Notes under the pieces: model-generated
Databases searched by the model: none
Told to the model about the DNA's origin: nothing
What the model saw: only the letters and a program-made list of their open reading frames with translations
Part shown: in pieces, positions 37,058-62,416 of the stretch
How positions within the stretch are numbered: position 1 is the first letter of the stretch
Layout: every line of letters begins with the position of its first letter
NCBI GenBank assembly: GCA_026261815.1
Contig: JAMPIT010000510.1
Span: forward strand, 16,526,001 to 16,590,000
DNA length: 64,000 nucleotides
From: Monarcha castaneiventris obscurior
Lineage: Eukaryota; Chordata; Aves; Passeriformes; Monarchidae
Direction of reading: 5' to 3'
Position numbers and translations under genes: made by a program

Positions 37058-40000
37058 AACCCAATGTTTAGGGAGAATGGAGCCAGTGAACTGGGCTGAT
37101 GTGTTTCCAGTCCCACCTTTTCCTGCGGGCCACAGAAACAAAAGGGTGGGTCCATGCTCACGTCCCATATGTCTTCCACCTCTTCCCTAAATCAAGCTTC
37201 AGACCTTAAGCTAAACTCAGGAATGGAATAAAGATGTACAGCACGGAAGACTGACCATGTTTAGTGTTGACCAGTCACTTAGCTGACAGATAGACAAAGC
37301 CTTCCTTGTAGTCCCAGAGGAGGGAATCGTGTTAGGAATGTATCCTGAATGATGCCTGACTCATCCTCACAACAGCACACCATATTGTCACTGAGGGAGA
37401 CAGAGGTTGACAGACCAGAACTTCCATCATCGTATGATGGACATGTGTTGGGAATATGGATCAAAACTGTAACACTTCCCTCCCCACTGCCACTTTAAAC
37501 TGCACTGAGCATCAAGAAACACAATGGATCATCAGCACAAAAAATACATCAAGTGTGGTTTTGAAACATTCCAGCATTGGAAATTTCCAGTTGGGTAGGC
37601 CAGTTGCCTGTTACCAAAGGCATACGGCTTAAGCAACCGCTGTCCTGAAAGACTGTTGAAATGAAATTGTGAATTGACATCTCTGTCGTTGCAGCCCTGG
37701 AGCAGAGTGGCTGCCTTGCTATTTCACAATGGAGAATCTAAGCGCAGCAACACAGGGCTTAGCCTGCTGAACAGTGTGCAGTATTATGTAATTTAATAAC
37801 ATTAAACTAGGATGTTCTGATAATGTTATTTGAAAGCTGTTTAGTTTATTTAATGCCATTTCTATTTTATATGTCAGTTGAATTTGAGGGAAAAAAGATT
37901 TTAGAAGAAACTGGGGGGAGCGCGGTAGGAAATTGTGCAATGTACTTATCTGAGACTACATCACATGGTCTGCAAAGCACGGCTTTTGCTTTTATACACA
38001 TAGTCTTGGCGACTCTCCCACTAGCAACAATAGTGCTCAGACTCATACTGATGTCACTGTTGAGTTATTTAATTTGACTGAACGAGATTAATGTGTTTGT
38101 TTAAAACCTTGGTCAAAATGGAAAAGAAAATCTCGGGACAATACTTTTATGTGAACATATACGTTTTCACATCTGATGGTTGTAATGTTGCATTAACTTA
38201 TCAGGAGCAGTTGTTTATGCATGCCACTGCCCAGGAGACCCCTTCAGATAAGAAATGTGAGCCATTTTCCCTCTCAGCATAGAGTAGAGACTTTTACATT
38301 GCTACTGGTCCAGTGGGCTTTCATCCCAGGCTTTCCTTGCTTCCTGTTGCTGCTTTCAGGGTTGATCCACAGTGATCCCAGCATTGTTTTATTCTCTCAT
38401 GTGAAGATGGGATTTGGTGCTCCCAGGCAATGACAGCAGTGTGGTGGTGGATCCTCCACAGGTTCTCACCAGGGCAGCAAGGGACAGACACCTCCACTGC
38501 ACAGAATGTCTGGATGAGGCTGGTGCTGGGCTCTGTAGGCTGAGCCTGCTCCTGCAAAGGCTGGAGCCTGCCTGCCTAAACTTTATACACATTGTTTTAC
38601 AACAGATTAAAGGATTTTTCTTCTGTGATAAATCACTCTGATTTTACTTCATTCTCACATATACCCTCTAAGTGTTTGGAATAGACTTTGGTTTTGTCTA
38701 GAGGAATTAGTAACTATCCAGTGAAATACTCCAGGTCACTGGACTTCTACTAATACAGAGCAGGGAAAAAATCTGGAATCTGGAGTTTCTCTTCATATGG
38801 TGGGACAGGTTTGGGCAGTTCTGTGGAATCGACCTTTGACTGATGAAGGGCATGAGTGAGGGGCTTTCTGCTGTGCTCTGTCAAGAGCCTCTTGACAGCC
38901 AAGGACAAATGGACACACACATAGATTAATAATGTAGAAATTGCATAAGCCAGAGCTCAGTTCTGCAGTGGGTGCCTGAAGCAAGGTGTACCTGTTCTGC
39001 CTTCCAGTTTTGTAGTCCCTCTGTGCCTATTTTCATGATGCTTGGAATATTAAAGTCTTGGGGAATAGCAGCTGCTCCTGCCAAAGAGTTGCTTTCATGC
39101 TTTCTCTTCTGCGGGGCCGAGTGCTTCCATCTTCCTAGTGCAGTGGAAGGCTTTTGGGACTTTGAACCCCTTCCCCTATCATTGCTGCTGTTGTGGAGGA
39201 AAGGAAGAAGCTTGTTATGTTTCCATGTATCTGCATTTCTCAGGATGATGGGCATCTCAAAGGGTGGTGCAGTGGGGCATAGGGATGGGTATGAGAACAA
39301 AACAGAAGAGCTGGGAGAAAAACAGCTCTAGGCAGTCCTTGGTCCTCAGTAAACATTGCAGCCTGTCCAAGAGGCTGTGCTGCCCTGGGCCATGTGTGCT
39401 CACTCTGCAGCATGCTCCGGAGCTGCGTGGCACTGAGGGCATCCGAGTATGCCAAGGAACCAGTCTTTGGGATTGGCCTCCTGTCTCATGTTTTGTACCT
39501 GCACCTGCACACAGTGTCCCCAGGTGCCCTTTGAACTCTTACAAGATCTGTACGTTTAAAGAAATTGCACAAAAATACAGCTTTTGAAGCTCTGCCACTC
39601 CCAATGCTGAGCAATATCAGTCTCCTCAGTGGCTGCATCTAAGTGGTGCTGAGGACTGTGAGCAGCCCTTCAGTGGTGGGGGCAGAAAGGTCCTCAAGGG
39701 TGGACTAGGGCAGTCATGGAGCTGCTTTTCTAGAGGCATCCATTTGGAAGCTGCCCCATCTCCTGTTTTAAGTGCCCTCTGTGTAGTTCAGACCTTTGGA
39801 CTTTCCATGCACAGGGGGTCCATGAAATATATTTAAAGCAGTAAATAGCTTGACGTACGAGGACATTTTTCCTCAGAGTTCCAGTCAGTGGAAATATGTA
39901 ATTTTCAGCTAAAATTAGACTGGCTCCAGTTATATGAAGAAAAAAAAAAGGAAAAGCCCTCAAGGACTAAAGTCTTTCTGTTGGACTTTGTCAGATATAG

Positions 40001-40698
40001 CAATTCCTAGGAAAAATAACTCAGGATCCATCCAGCACAAACTGTGTCCAAAAGTCTGTGATTTGGATCCAGAAAGCTGTGAACTGTTGAAGAGAGAAAA
40101 ACAGGCTATGTAGGCAAAAAAGGTTTTTCTCTTCCATGTGAGAAAGTATAAATAAGTTTAGGGAATATTAGTAGATCTTTCAAGGCCTTAAATGAAATCT
40201 GCAAGTAGTTTAATTTTAAATTAATTTTGCGGTTAATACTGTACAACTCTTGACAGTACAGTGAGATTGCAGTGGCAGAGAGGAAGTTGAAATCAGAACA
40301 GTATTCTACTCATTGCTTCCATAAAATTTGATATTACAGATTTATTTTCATAGAAGATGCTTGAGCTGAACCTACAGCTACCAGCATATGTAAAAGAGGG
40401 TAAATTTTCTTTTGTACTAAAAACAATCTCAGTTCTGCAACCATTTTCCTGGTGCATTAAACTCTAAACACAAGTTGAAGTGACTGGATACTTAAGAATT
40501 TCCATGGTCCAACTCTAAAATGAGTGGGGAGGGTAGTGGGGAGGAGAGGCTCGGGCCCAAAATAAACATCAAAAACCAAACAGAAAACCACTGAAAATTA
40601 ACTACACATTTTGAATAATTCCTCTTTCAAAATATTTTATTGAGGAAACAATGGAAATAGTGTGTGAAGCCTAACTATGTATTGTGTTGGTGTTCCAG

Positions 40699-41345
<647 letters not shown>

Positions 41346-42054
41346 TGATTCGCATCTCTGTGTCAGCTCTTGCTCTGGCAGGTCTAGTCTTGGTGCATCC
41401 TACAGTCGTGCTCTGAAATGTAAAAAGGCAGGCTCTGTCTGATGGGAAGATCTTGGGTCTTACCCTGCCTGGTGGTATCATAGGTCTGGCAGCCAGGACT
41501 AAGGAGGGAGTAATGACCCCTCTCCTGGCGGGGTCTGCGTCCCGTTGGACCCCTGAGGGCACCCGGATCTTGTCCAAGGTGCTGAAAGCAGCTTCCCCTC
41601 CACGGACGTGGGTGCTGAATGCTCCCCCTGTGAGCTGGGGGCCATTTGCATGAAGTCTGGGCACCAGCCTGGCCTTACCACCGTGGTGAGATTTATGTCT
41701 CATTGAAAACCATCAACTGACTCATTAGCCCCCAGGAAACACTAGCTCTCTCTTTAAAGATAAGAGTTCAATTAAGATGGCATGTTTTGCAGTGAATATG
41801 AAACCAGGTCAGTTGATTTTCCCTAAAATGCCTGGTGGTCTGCCTTAAGTGGGATTTACTTATCTAAATGGAGAGTTTATGTGAAATAAATCCACCAAGT
41901 TCCCACAAAACTTTGAAGTTTTCCACTGTTAATCCTCTTTGGACTGCACTAAAAACTTATGACTTCACTGAAAGGTCATTTAATTGGGCTTTGTGTCAGT
42001 GAAACAGCTGTTAAAAAATTGTAGTGTTTGGTGTTGACTTCTATAGGGATCTTA

Positions 42055-42290
42055 GAAAGCAGGGCTGGCAAAGGTCCTGAGCAGTCATCCTGTTTTCCTC
42101 TGCCCAGGCTCCCAAACCAAACCAAATTACCAGGTACATTCCTGATAGATCTTTTCCTAATGAGCTCTAAAAATCCCATGTGATAAAGGCTCTACAACCA
42201 CCCCAGGCAAGTGAATCTATTGCTTTGCTATTCTACAGTTCAAAATTATTTCTAATGTCTAACCTAGCTCTCCCTTGCTGCCAAAAATCA
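42055..42290 (-). mobile_element. Old CR1-like LINE fragment
   Basis: The + strand shows in diverged form the reverse complement of a CR1/L3-type 3' region: TGATAAAGGCTCTACAACCA (about 42181), CCCCAGGCAAGTGAATCTAT, TTATTTCTAATGTCTAACCT (about 42247) and CTCTCCCTTGCTGCC. The phrase order (central dinucleotide-rich block, 'TTTCTAATGTCTAACCTAGC', 'TCCCTTGCTGC') is diagnostic of the family, but divergence is high. Confidence 0.65.
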
Positions 42291-45200
42291 TAGTAATTTA
42301 ATTTACTAATGGATACAGTTGGTAAGTGTATACTTATTATTCTGAGATTACCCCTTGTCTGGCATGAATTTTACTCTGAGGTGACATTAGGATCAGATAA
42401 GTGAACTGTGGGATGTTTCTTTTCACACAGATGAAATAAGGGAAAGACATTTGTTAACGTTTGTTAAACACCAGGGGCTGCTTCCTCTTCTGATAATCCT
42501 TCCAGTGCAGCAGAGCTGTCACAGTGAAGTTGCATTTGAACTGCTGGAAATATTGTCACAACTTTTGAATTTTACAGCCACACTGAGTGATGCTTCTTGT
42601 CAACAGTTTTCAGTGGAAAGAGTTGATCTCACACCTTGCTAAAGTAAACTCTTCAATAATTTAAGAAAAGATGTTCATAAAATATCCCATTTTGTGTTTA
42701 TTACACTTCTTTATTTGCAGGGTGCAGTCTTTAGTGTCTTCTCATTTATTCTGGTGTAACTTTGGAGTAGTTAATGGAGTCTCCTCAGTGCAGTAGCTGA
42801 CAGCACTGCACAGTGCTCATTTCAACCCTGGTTTTCTCATCTGTTCAGTGCCAGCTAACAAACACTACTAATGGAATAGTCCAGCAGCTGCTAAATGGCT
42901 GCCAAAGCTTGTTGCTCTGATCCTGAAACTCAGAAGCTTTCAGCTGTGAACAATGTCCCTATTGTTTGTCTGTGCAGCAGACTGGCAGTGTCTCTGCTAG
43001 TAAAGTAGAAGGGGACAAGGTGCAGGTCTGGGTATGGCTGAATTGGAAGCATGATCCCAGGAACAGCTTTGACCCATGTGGACTCGTGGACTAGCAGCTC
43101 TCCAAGTGCAGAGTTAGCCCACAGGAGGGACTTCGGGCGCTTTGGACTTGGCCACCTTGCTTTGGAGGTGAAAGTGAGTGCAGCTGAGAGGATGCAAACT
43201 GTGCTATGCCAGTTCTCCACAGGACCCAGGGATTGTTCTTAGCTTGTTGTATTCACCCCTACAACTCTTCTTACAGGGAAACTTAGAAGCTGAAGCTCAC
43301 AGCTATAGTATATATTTGTATAATATAGCAAAGAGTGCAACCCACTCAGATGTGCCGGGGCAGCAGCAGGAGAGAGAACTTGCACCACTGCAAGAGGTGC
43401 AGTGCAGTTCCAGTTAGAAAGCAGTGCTGCAAGGGGGTGTTGGCAAGGCAAGAGAACAAATGAGCTTCATTAGAAAGTGGTAGCAGTGAGATCACCACAG
43501 AAGAGGCTGGGAGTGGTTGATTTAGGTGCTGGTCTGCTTCTTTTAACTGCAGGAAATCATCTGCATCTTGGCTGATGGTGATCTTAGGCTTATATGAGAT
43601 TCACTGAGTCTCATCCTATGGAGATAAAGAATCCACCCATGAAATAAGCCTGCACTGCATTTTTTATAATCTATATACCAGTATTAATTTCATTAAAATA
43701 TCCTTCTTTTTGGGGATCATTTTCCATCACTGCAGTCTTTTCTTGCTGAGTCAACCACTCTGTGACCAGATCCACTAATTTTGATCCAGAATGAATGAGT
43801 TGTGTCAAAGATGCAAGAGCCTCATCCTTTCTTTGATGGCCTGGCAGATCCCTAGACCTCTGTTACTAGAGTGCAGCTTTGACCTCTGGTAAGAGATTCA
43901 GGGATTTCATTACCTCTGCTGTGTCCTCAGGCTGCCCAGTCCCGTGTTAGGCTCTGCTACTGACACTGCACAGATTACACATGGCTTTTATTGCTGCTAC
44001 AAGTATCCCCAGCAGATTGCTTCTCAGGTCTGCTGAGGAGCAGGTGCCACTTGGAAAAAAAGCAGAAAATATTTCCTCTATGTGTGCAACATCCCACTGC
44101 AGAGAGGAATTAGGCCACCTAGCCTGAGGGAGATAGGTATGTAGGTTATTCTCTGCTTCCCCCTTCATTGTTGCCTTCAAAGAGGTTCTCAGAAGTCTGA
44201 ATGGTTTGTTGTCAAAAGAAGCTGCCTAAACATGTACTCTATTATTTTTAAATGAGATCATTTATATGTTGGTATTGCAAATCTGAGGGTGCACCATTGC
44301 TGTAGACAAGAGGATTTTTGACTTAGACTAAGTGATTGCTTTCATCAAGCCTGAGTGGGACTAAGATGTGATAGCCTCCCAGGTGGAAGACCACCTGATG
44401 GCCTCTCCATTGGCCATGTGTTTGGGAGTGGTCATGGGCACAGAAAACAGATGAATCTCAGCAGAGAATAGGTCTCCAAAAGTAGTAAACTATGCAGAGG
44501 CAGACTGATGTGTGAGAAATTGCAGTATGGATGTTGTACCTGAAATTAAACTGAGGCAGATAAATTTGCTTGCTAGCATCCAAAGTCACAGGCTCTGGGC
44601 ACAGCCAGGTTCCCAGTAAGAACTGTTGAAGCTAAAGGGAATGGGAGAAAGGCATGAAAGGCAGTGGCAGGACTTGGGACATGGCCATGTTTGTCTTCAG
44701 TTGAACAAAGATCATCAATACTTGAGCATGCATAGAAGGAAGGACCTGCTTCTGGCTCTTGGTGGACAATGACAGGTAGAAGAAAAGGACCCCAATGAGT
44801 GGAGAAAATGTGGGTAATTTATGAGGACAGACAGGTCCCAACACACTCAGTTACTCAGTTTTATGCCTCTGGTCACACTTCCTTCAGAGTCATTGGGCCC
44901 TGGAGAGTGACATGTTACCAAAAGAACAAGGAGAACAGGGCCCTCAGGGGTACTCTTAGCCACAAACAAGAAAATCTCTGAATGCTTCACCACCACAGAG
45001 GCTTTCGCCCTCTAGGCAGTCACAGAACAGTCAGTGGAAAGAGTGAGTAAAGTGGCAAAAACTGTACAGCAGAGCAGAAATTAAGAGTGCCATGGTCAGA
45101 GCTGGGAAGGAGTTCAAGGCCTGAAAATTCTTCTTGCTGACTCACTCAAGGCAAATCAAAGGCTTTCCCTGGCAAGCACTGTTCACTCATCCAGATTCTC

Positions 45201-46570
45201 AGCTTTCATTTAGAGGAGCTGAGTTCTCACAGGGCTGAAGGAAGCAGCTCCCTCCGCTGTGGTACCCACAGTGAGGTGTCAGCTTCTCAACACTGCACAA
45301 CGTTGCTGCGCGCAGCTGTCCCTTGCTCAGCACCTCTGCTGGCTGCAGAGGGATCACCAGCTCCTCATTTTTGAAGGCTGCTGGTCAGAGCTGGCTGATC
45401 AGCAGCAGACCTGACAAGCATGCTATCAGTTTCATGGAGCAGCTGAGAAAAACTCCAGAAGCAGTAAAGGAAAAAACCAGAAGCAGCAACAGATCACAGC
45501 CTGGAGTCATTCAGAGGGGCATGGGATGGGAGGAATACAGCTCACCGAAACCACATCTGTAGTGATGGTACTGGTCTTGTCCCAATATATAGCAGTTTAA
45601 AATAAAGATAATTATTTTAAGCAGAAAAAAAGAGTTTATTTCTCTCCAAGGGATATGAAGAGATCCACAGGGGGCTGGGCAGTGCATGTCAGATGTGAAT
45701 GCTTGCATTGCCCGTATGAGTCCTACCTGGAAGTCTAAAGCTAGAAAAACAGTAAAGAAGCAGAAATACCTTTCTCTACCAAAGGACTTAAGAAGGTGGC
45801 AGCAGAATCTTTATGCCACAAATAGAGGCATATGAGAGGCAGAAGGAAAGAAAGTAGTCTCCAGAGTACTTGCCTTGTCCTGGCCAGAGGCTAATTAGTA
45901 ATGCATTGGGCCAGAGAAGCATGTATGTATAGTGTCTTAACAGGTACCCCAGTGCCTGTGTTTCCAGGCAGGTATGGAAATAACTTCTGCAGTGAGCTCT
46001 CTGCCATCAGTCCTATCTTTTGCAGTTTTAGGGCTCAGTTCTTCAGGTCATAGGTGACTAGCAAATTCCCAAATGGTATATTCCAGTGGGTGGGCACACG
46101 TGGTCTGACCCTGCCCCAGCTGCAGCACAGTGCTACATGGAACAAGAATCTGCAAACCCTTTGTTGGCACCAGGCACTGTAATTGCCCCAGCTCTCTGAG
46201 TGACTGATGTGCATTACAAGGAGAGCTCCTATAGCCTCTTTGCATGCACGTGTTTTGCATTATCTATACATTATTTGCTTTATAGCAATTATTCCCCTCT
46301 TTCATTAAGCTGCATAAATGAGTTTGCTTTAATTAAAAGTTGTTAGCTAACCTACCTGAAAAGAATTTGCCTTACCTAGACAAAGCTTTTGGGCCCAAGC
46401 CATATGTTAAAACACGTTCAAACTGTATATTCCCATCAGCATTTAAAACCAAGAATACACATGGCTATTTGTTTCTATAAACCAGTAAGGACAGACTGGA
46501 AGATGATGAGCTGCTGGGTTTTAGGCCAGAGGAACTGTGGACACTAGGTCAGTCAATACAAGCCTACTGA

Positions 46571-46998
46571 TGATGCCTGAGATGGCCACCTAAAAAACAG
46601 AGACTAGACAGGAATAAGGGAATAAAAGTAGGTATTTATTTGAAGGGCCTTCAAATGTACACCCTGGGGAGTCCAAAGGCTACTCCCAAGATGGATGCCA
46701 AGACATGAGTTCTTCACTTTTATAAGTTTGGTCCATTTGCATATCAGGATTAATCCTCCAATTACAACCCCAGTTAATGATGTGACTACCCCAGGTTTGC
46801 CCTCCTCTTCAGAGGCCTTGGCTTATATATTTTGGGACCTGGGACAATCTAGGTGTCCTTGGAGAGCAAACCTAGAGAGGTTTGTTATGTCTAACCAGCA
46901 TGAGAGAACAGCAGCTAACAGGCCACAAGGAACCCCAGAGCTACACACCGGGCAGTACAGGATTTGAAAAATATAAAAAGTTAAAACCTAAGGCATCA
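46571..46998 (-). mobile_element. Solo LTR of an endogenous retrovirus, antisense to SMAD9
   Basis: The 428-bp element starts TGATGCCT and ends AGGCATCA, perfect 8-bp inverted termini of the TG...CA kind. It is flanked on both sides by CTGA (46567-46570 and 46999-47002), a 4-bp target-site duplication. On the minus strand it has TATAAAAG (46724-46717) and then AATAAA (46640-46635), giving a U3-R-U5 layout. No internal retroviral genes are present, so it is a solo LTR left by recombination. The body looks like LTRs common in songbird genomes from memory; a 4-bp duplication would suit a class I (gamma-like) ERV. Confidence 0.8.
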
Positions 46999-48197
46999 CT
47001 GAATTGTCCCCAGTGCTGGGACAAATCATCCTTCTCACAATGACTCAAATTGCCTCCTTATCTTCTTTGGTGGCTTTTAGATCTGCACAGTACCAACTGG
47101 GAATTCATTCTCCCTACCTGTGTTGGAAGACTTAACTAAGAAAATTAGGCACTATGTGAGCTAGTAACTAATAGAGAGATCTTGGGGTACAGGAATCCCC
47201 CACTGTAGGTGCTGTTATCCCCACCAAGGACTATGGAGGACACAGTTAAAACCTCAGGCTGAACTCTCATATGCAAAATTATTCAGCAAGTTTTTTGTGT
47301 TCCAGCCTAGGGACTGCATCTTCATAGGTATCTCACTAGCCAGGACTTTTAGTGTTTTGACTCTTAATTCTACTCTTGCCCCTCATATATCAGAATCCAA
47401 ATAATTTGGATCAACTTTGGGTTTCTCAGAGGGGCAATGCTGTTAACAGCACTGACAGTATGAGATGAAAATGAAGAGAGTTTGTGGAGAGGCGGTATCT
47501 TCTACTAGGCTAATTTTTACATGGGTTAATTTGGATTTCAGTTTTCTGACCTGCATTTTTCATGTCTTAAATACCAACCACTGACATATGCCTTCTTATG
47601 CTAGATCTTTTCTAACTATATTGCAAGAGCTAAATTGATATTGCTGCAATGTTTGAATTGCCATTTACATTTCCTTTTAAAGATCCCACTGTCTGTCTGG
47701 CAGCATTTTCAAGTACCTGATAACATTTTAAATCTGGTGTCTGGCTTCCGGTCTGTCCTTCCTTTTGCCCATCTGTAACACGCTGGTAGTAAACTATGCA
47801 GTGTATTGCAGGGCACTATTAATTGTAATTAAACTTGTCTGTGCATTTGGCACATCCTGATGATAATATTTAGAAAACTTCTGACATGTTCTGTCTTTGA
47901 AGAAGGAAGGAACAGGTAATTTTGAAAGGGAGAGATGTACCACCTGAATTTCTTCATGTTATACCTGTGAATTTTATGGTACCTTGCGCAAGTCAAGATT
48001 CCATATTTTGCATGTGGAACTGCTGTAACTGGCTGCAGATCTGGAGAAAAATGTGCAGGAATTCAGCTTTTGAATCTTGGGTATGGACAGGTTTGTTGCT
48101 CTTCAATGACTTGTATGCAGACAGCAATATTTGAGCAGCATGGAATATGCCTCTTTTTAACTTACACCGAGATACACTTTCAAGAATACAATTTTAA

Positions 48198-51278
<3,081 letters not shown>

Positions 51279-51389
51279 TGGAAACTCCACCTCCACCCTA
51301 CCATGCAAGAGAACCTCCAGGAATCCACAATGGACGGTCAATGGATGCAATAGCTGAAAGTCAACTAGTGCTGTCTTTGCCCAATGGAG
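51279..51389 (+). CDS. SMAD9: SMAD9 coding exon 3: distal linker with PY motif (cassette exon in mammals)
   Basis: The exon encodes 37 codons (completing Val224 and running to Gly260, plus the first base of Asp261), starting ETPPPPYHAREPPGIHNGRS and ending SLPNG. Human SMAD9 has a 430-residue isoform that lacks 37 residues at this place, so this is the homologous cassette exon; both its borders are phase 1, so skipping keeps the frame. Pro229-Pro-Tyr231 makes a PPXY motif, the docking site for WW-domain ligases such as SMURF1 in SMAD1/5. The human sequence as I recall it reads TPPLPYHA and lacks a strict PPXY. The donor is GGAG|GTAAAT. Confidence 0.95.
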
Positions 51390-51449
51390 GTAAATCTGCC
51401 GATGGAGAAGCTGAAAGTAAATAACCATTTGTACTATTCTTTAAATAAA
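51390..51449 (+). other. SMAD9: Possible intronic polyadenylation extension of the linker exon
   Basis: Reading through the GTAAAT donor keeps the frame open for ten more codons after Gly261 (KSADGEAESK) and stops with TAA at 51422-51424. An AATAAA follows at 51444-51449, and about 40-60 bases further is a T/GT-rich stretch (TTTAGTGATTTGTACT). These are the elements of a composite terminal exon, which would give a 271-residue product with MH1 and linker but no MH2. There is no transcript evidence in the sequence itself. Confidence 0.35.
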
Positions 51450-52757
51450 AATTGTTAAGGAAAAAAATGTCATTTGCACAAGAAAGTTTAGTGATTTGTA
51501 CTAATAAGTTTCGGACAGTTTTTCAGCAAGGCTGTATGCTAAATCCATCCATTAGCTAGCAGGATAAGTTGATGTAAGATTTCCATGAATTATGTGCAAA
51601 GTTACAGAGTTTAGACCTTATTTGCATCCATGAACTATTACAGTTAAAAAGCTGTTAATGAAAGCAAAAGCTGTTATCTACATTGTAATGATAAACATAT
51701 CAAATCAAGGCCAGTGCAATGTAACACACAAAAGCATTATCAGTATCAGAACTCATTTCTTTATCACCTTCAGCTCTGGGTTTCAGATACTTTAAAGCCT
51801 CTTGGTAGGGCCCTTTTTACTGCCATCTTTGTATTAATGTTACATTACTGGCTAGCTAGAAAAGGAAAGGACATGTTCTAGTGGGATGCAAGGAGATTTT
51901 GACAGAAGACCAAACTCTCTATCATCTTATAAGAATTCTTTAGTGGGAGAGGCATGAATAGTCAAAGAAGGGTCTGGGATCTTCCTTGCACCCCTCAAAG
52001 CAACTTGATGACCTCTCCAGCACAGCCTCTGCTACCTTTGGGCCAGGACTGGCAGGTGATGCCTCCACCATTCACAGCCAGTCTCTGCAGGGTAGAAAGG
52101 GGAAATGGAGTTTCTCTGCTGTTTTTGCTTTGGATTCCTGCTACTGCAAAGGAAAGATCACCATTGATTTTTTAGACCACCATGTCATGTTCCTAAAGAG
52201 ATGCTGTTTCTAGAATGAGGACTGAACACTGCACACACATGCACATTAAAAATATCTTGCCAGCCTTCTGAAACTGCGAGGAGTGTGTATGTAGCATGGA
52301 ACTGCAGCAGAAGGAATGTGAGGGGATAGTGCTAATTACAGATGGGGACACAGAATGGCCAGATAACAACAAGTTATCAGACACCAATACTTTTAATAAA
52401 TTGTCAAGCTAGTTTAATCTCTTTATCATAGCTTACCATCCCTGATCACTATCCTAGTGAGTATTAGTTGGAGGTTTATTAGAGGTTATGCACAGAGGTA
52501 CTCTGGGGGCAGGCGGGCTCACATGCCTGTGGTGAGCAGGAAGGATAAAGTTTCCTACTAATTCCTATAGGACAAATGAGGCTCAGAGATTCTGTTACAT
52601 TTTTGAGTCTTTCTCCATCTCTGACTAAGAAAACCTGGGCAGGGATAGATCCAAAAGAAATGACCTTGCTGACATTTCTGCTTACAGTCCCACATGGAAG
52701 CAGAAAGCCCGAAAGCGTGCAAAAATTGGAGTGATTTATTACTTCTGAACCAGAGTC

Positions 52758-52784
52758 TGGTATTAGGCTGAAGGCCTAATACCA
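52758..52784. repeat. Inverted repeat, 11-bp arms, 5-nt loop
   Basis: TGGTATTAGGC at 52758-52768 pairs exactly with GCCTAATACCA at 52774-52784. Small hairpin in intron 4 with no known identity. Confidence 0.8.
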
Positions 52785-53160
52785 AAAACTTGGCTCAGTT
52801 TTGACTTGCTTTGAGCCCATCTGTCATCCCTATCTCCTGCTGGTGTGCAGAGCAGATGTATCCCTTACTATTTTCAGTGTATAGTTTGGGCCCCAGTTCA
52901 GCAAGGAATGTCAGTGTGCTTGATTTAATGCAGTGGACTTTCCACTTTTAAGAAGAAGTGGGGCTCCTCTGAGGCTTAGAGTTAAGCTGGTGCACCAGCC
53001 TTTTGCATGTTTGGGACTTCAGTCATAAAATCAAGAAGTAATGGAAGCTGCTGTTGGGATAATGCATGACATAAGTGACTGTTTAGATGAAGAGATGAGG
53101 GGCTGAGAGTGGGAGGGAATGAAAGATAACAGAGAAAGATTGTTTAAAAAATATTGCTGA

Positions 53161-62416
<9,256 letters not shown>

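Larger units (their letters stand above)
26410..40698 (+). other. SMAD9: SMAD9 intron 1
   Basis: This intron of about 14.3 kb contains no supportable gene. It begins inside the CpG island and includes a CA-rich simple repeat (27289-27338), AT-rich simple sequence (about 28796-28826), A tracts (30575-30587, 34507-34523), a T tract (about 36591-36605), a sense CR1 tail (35800-36054) and a 22-bp palindrome (37036-37057). The likely acceptor is the AG at 40697-40698, after GTTGGTGTTCC and a good branch-point match CCTAAC at 40670-40675. Confidence 0.7.

Noticed and set aside
41453..41703. Possible coding exon or gene remnant in intron 2
   Set aside because: Frames are open on both strands because the segment is GC-rich; no protein similarity is recognised. 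Kept only as a low-interest observation.
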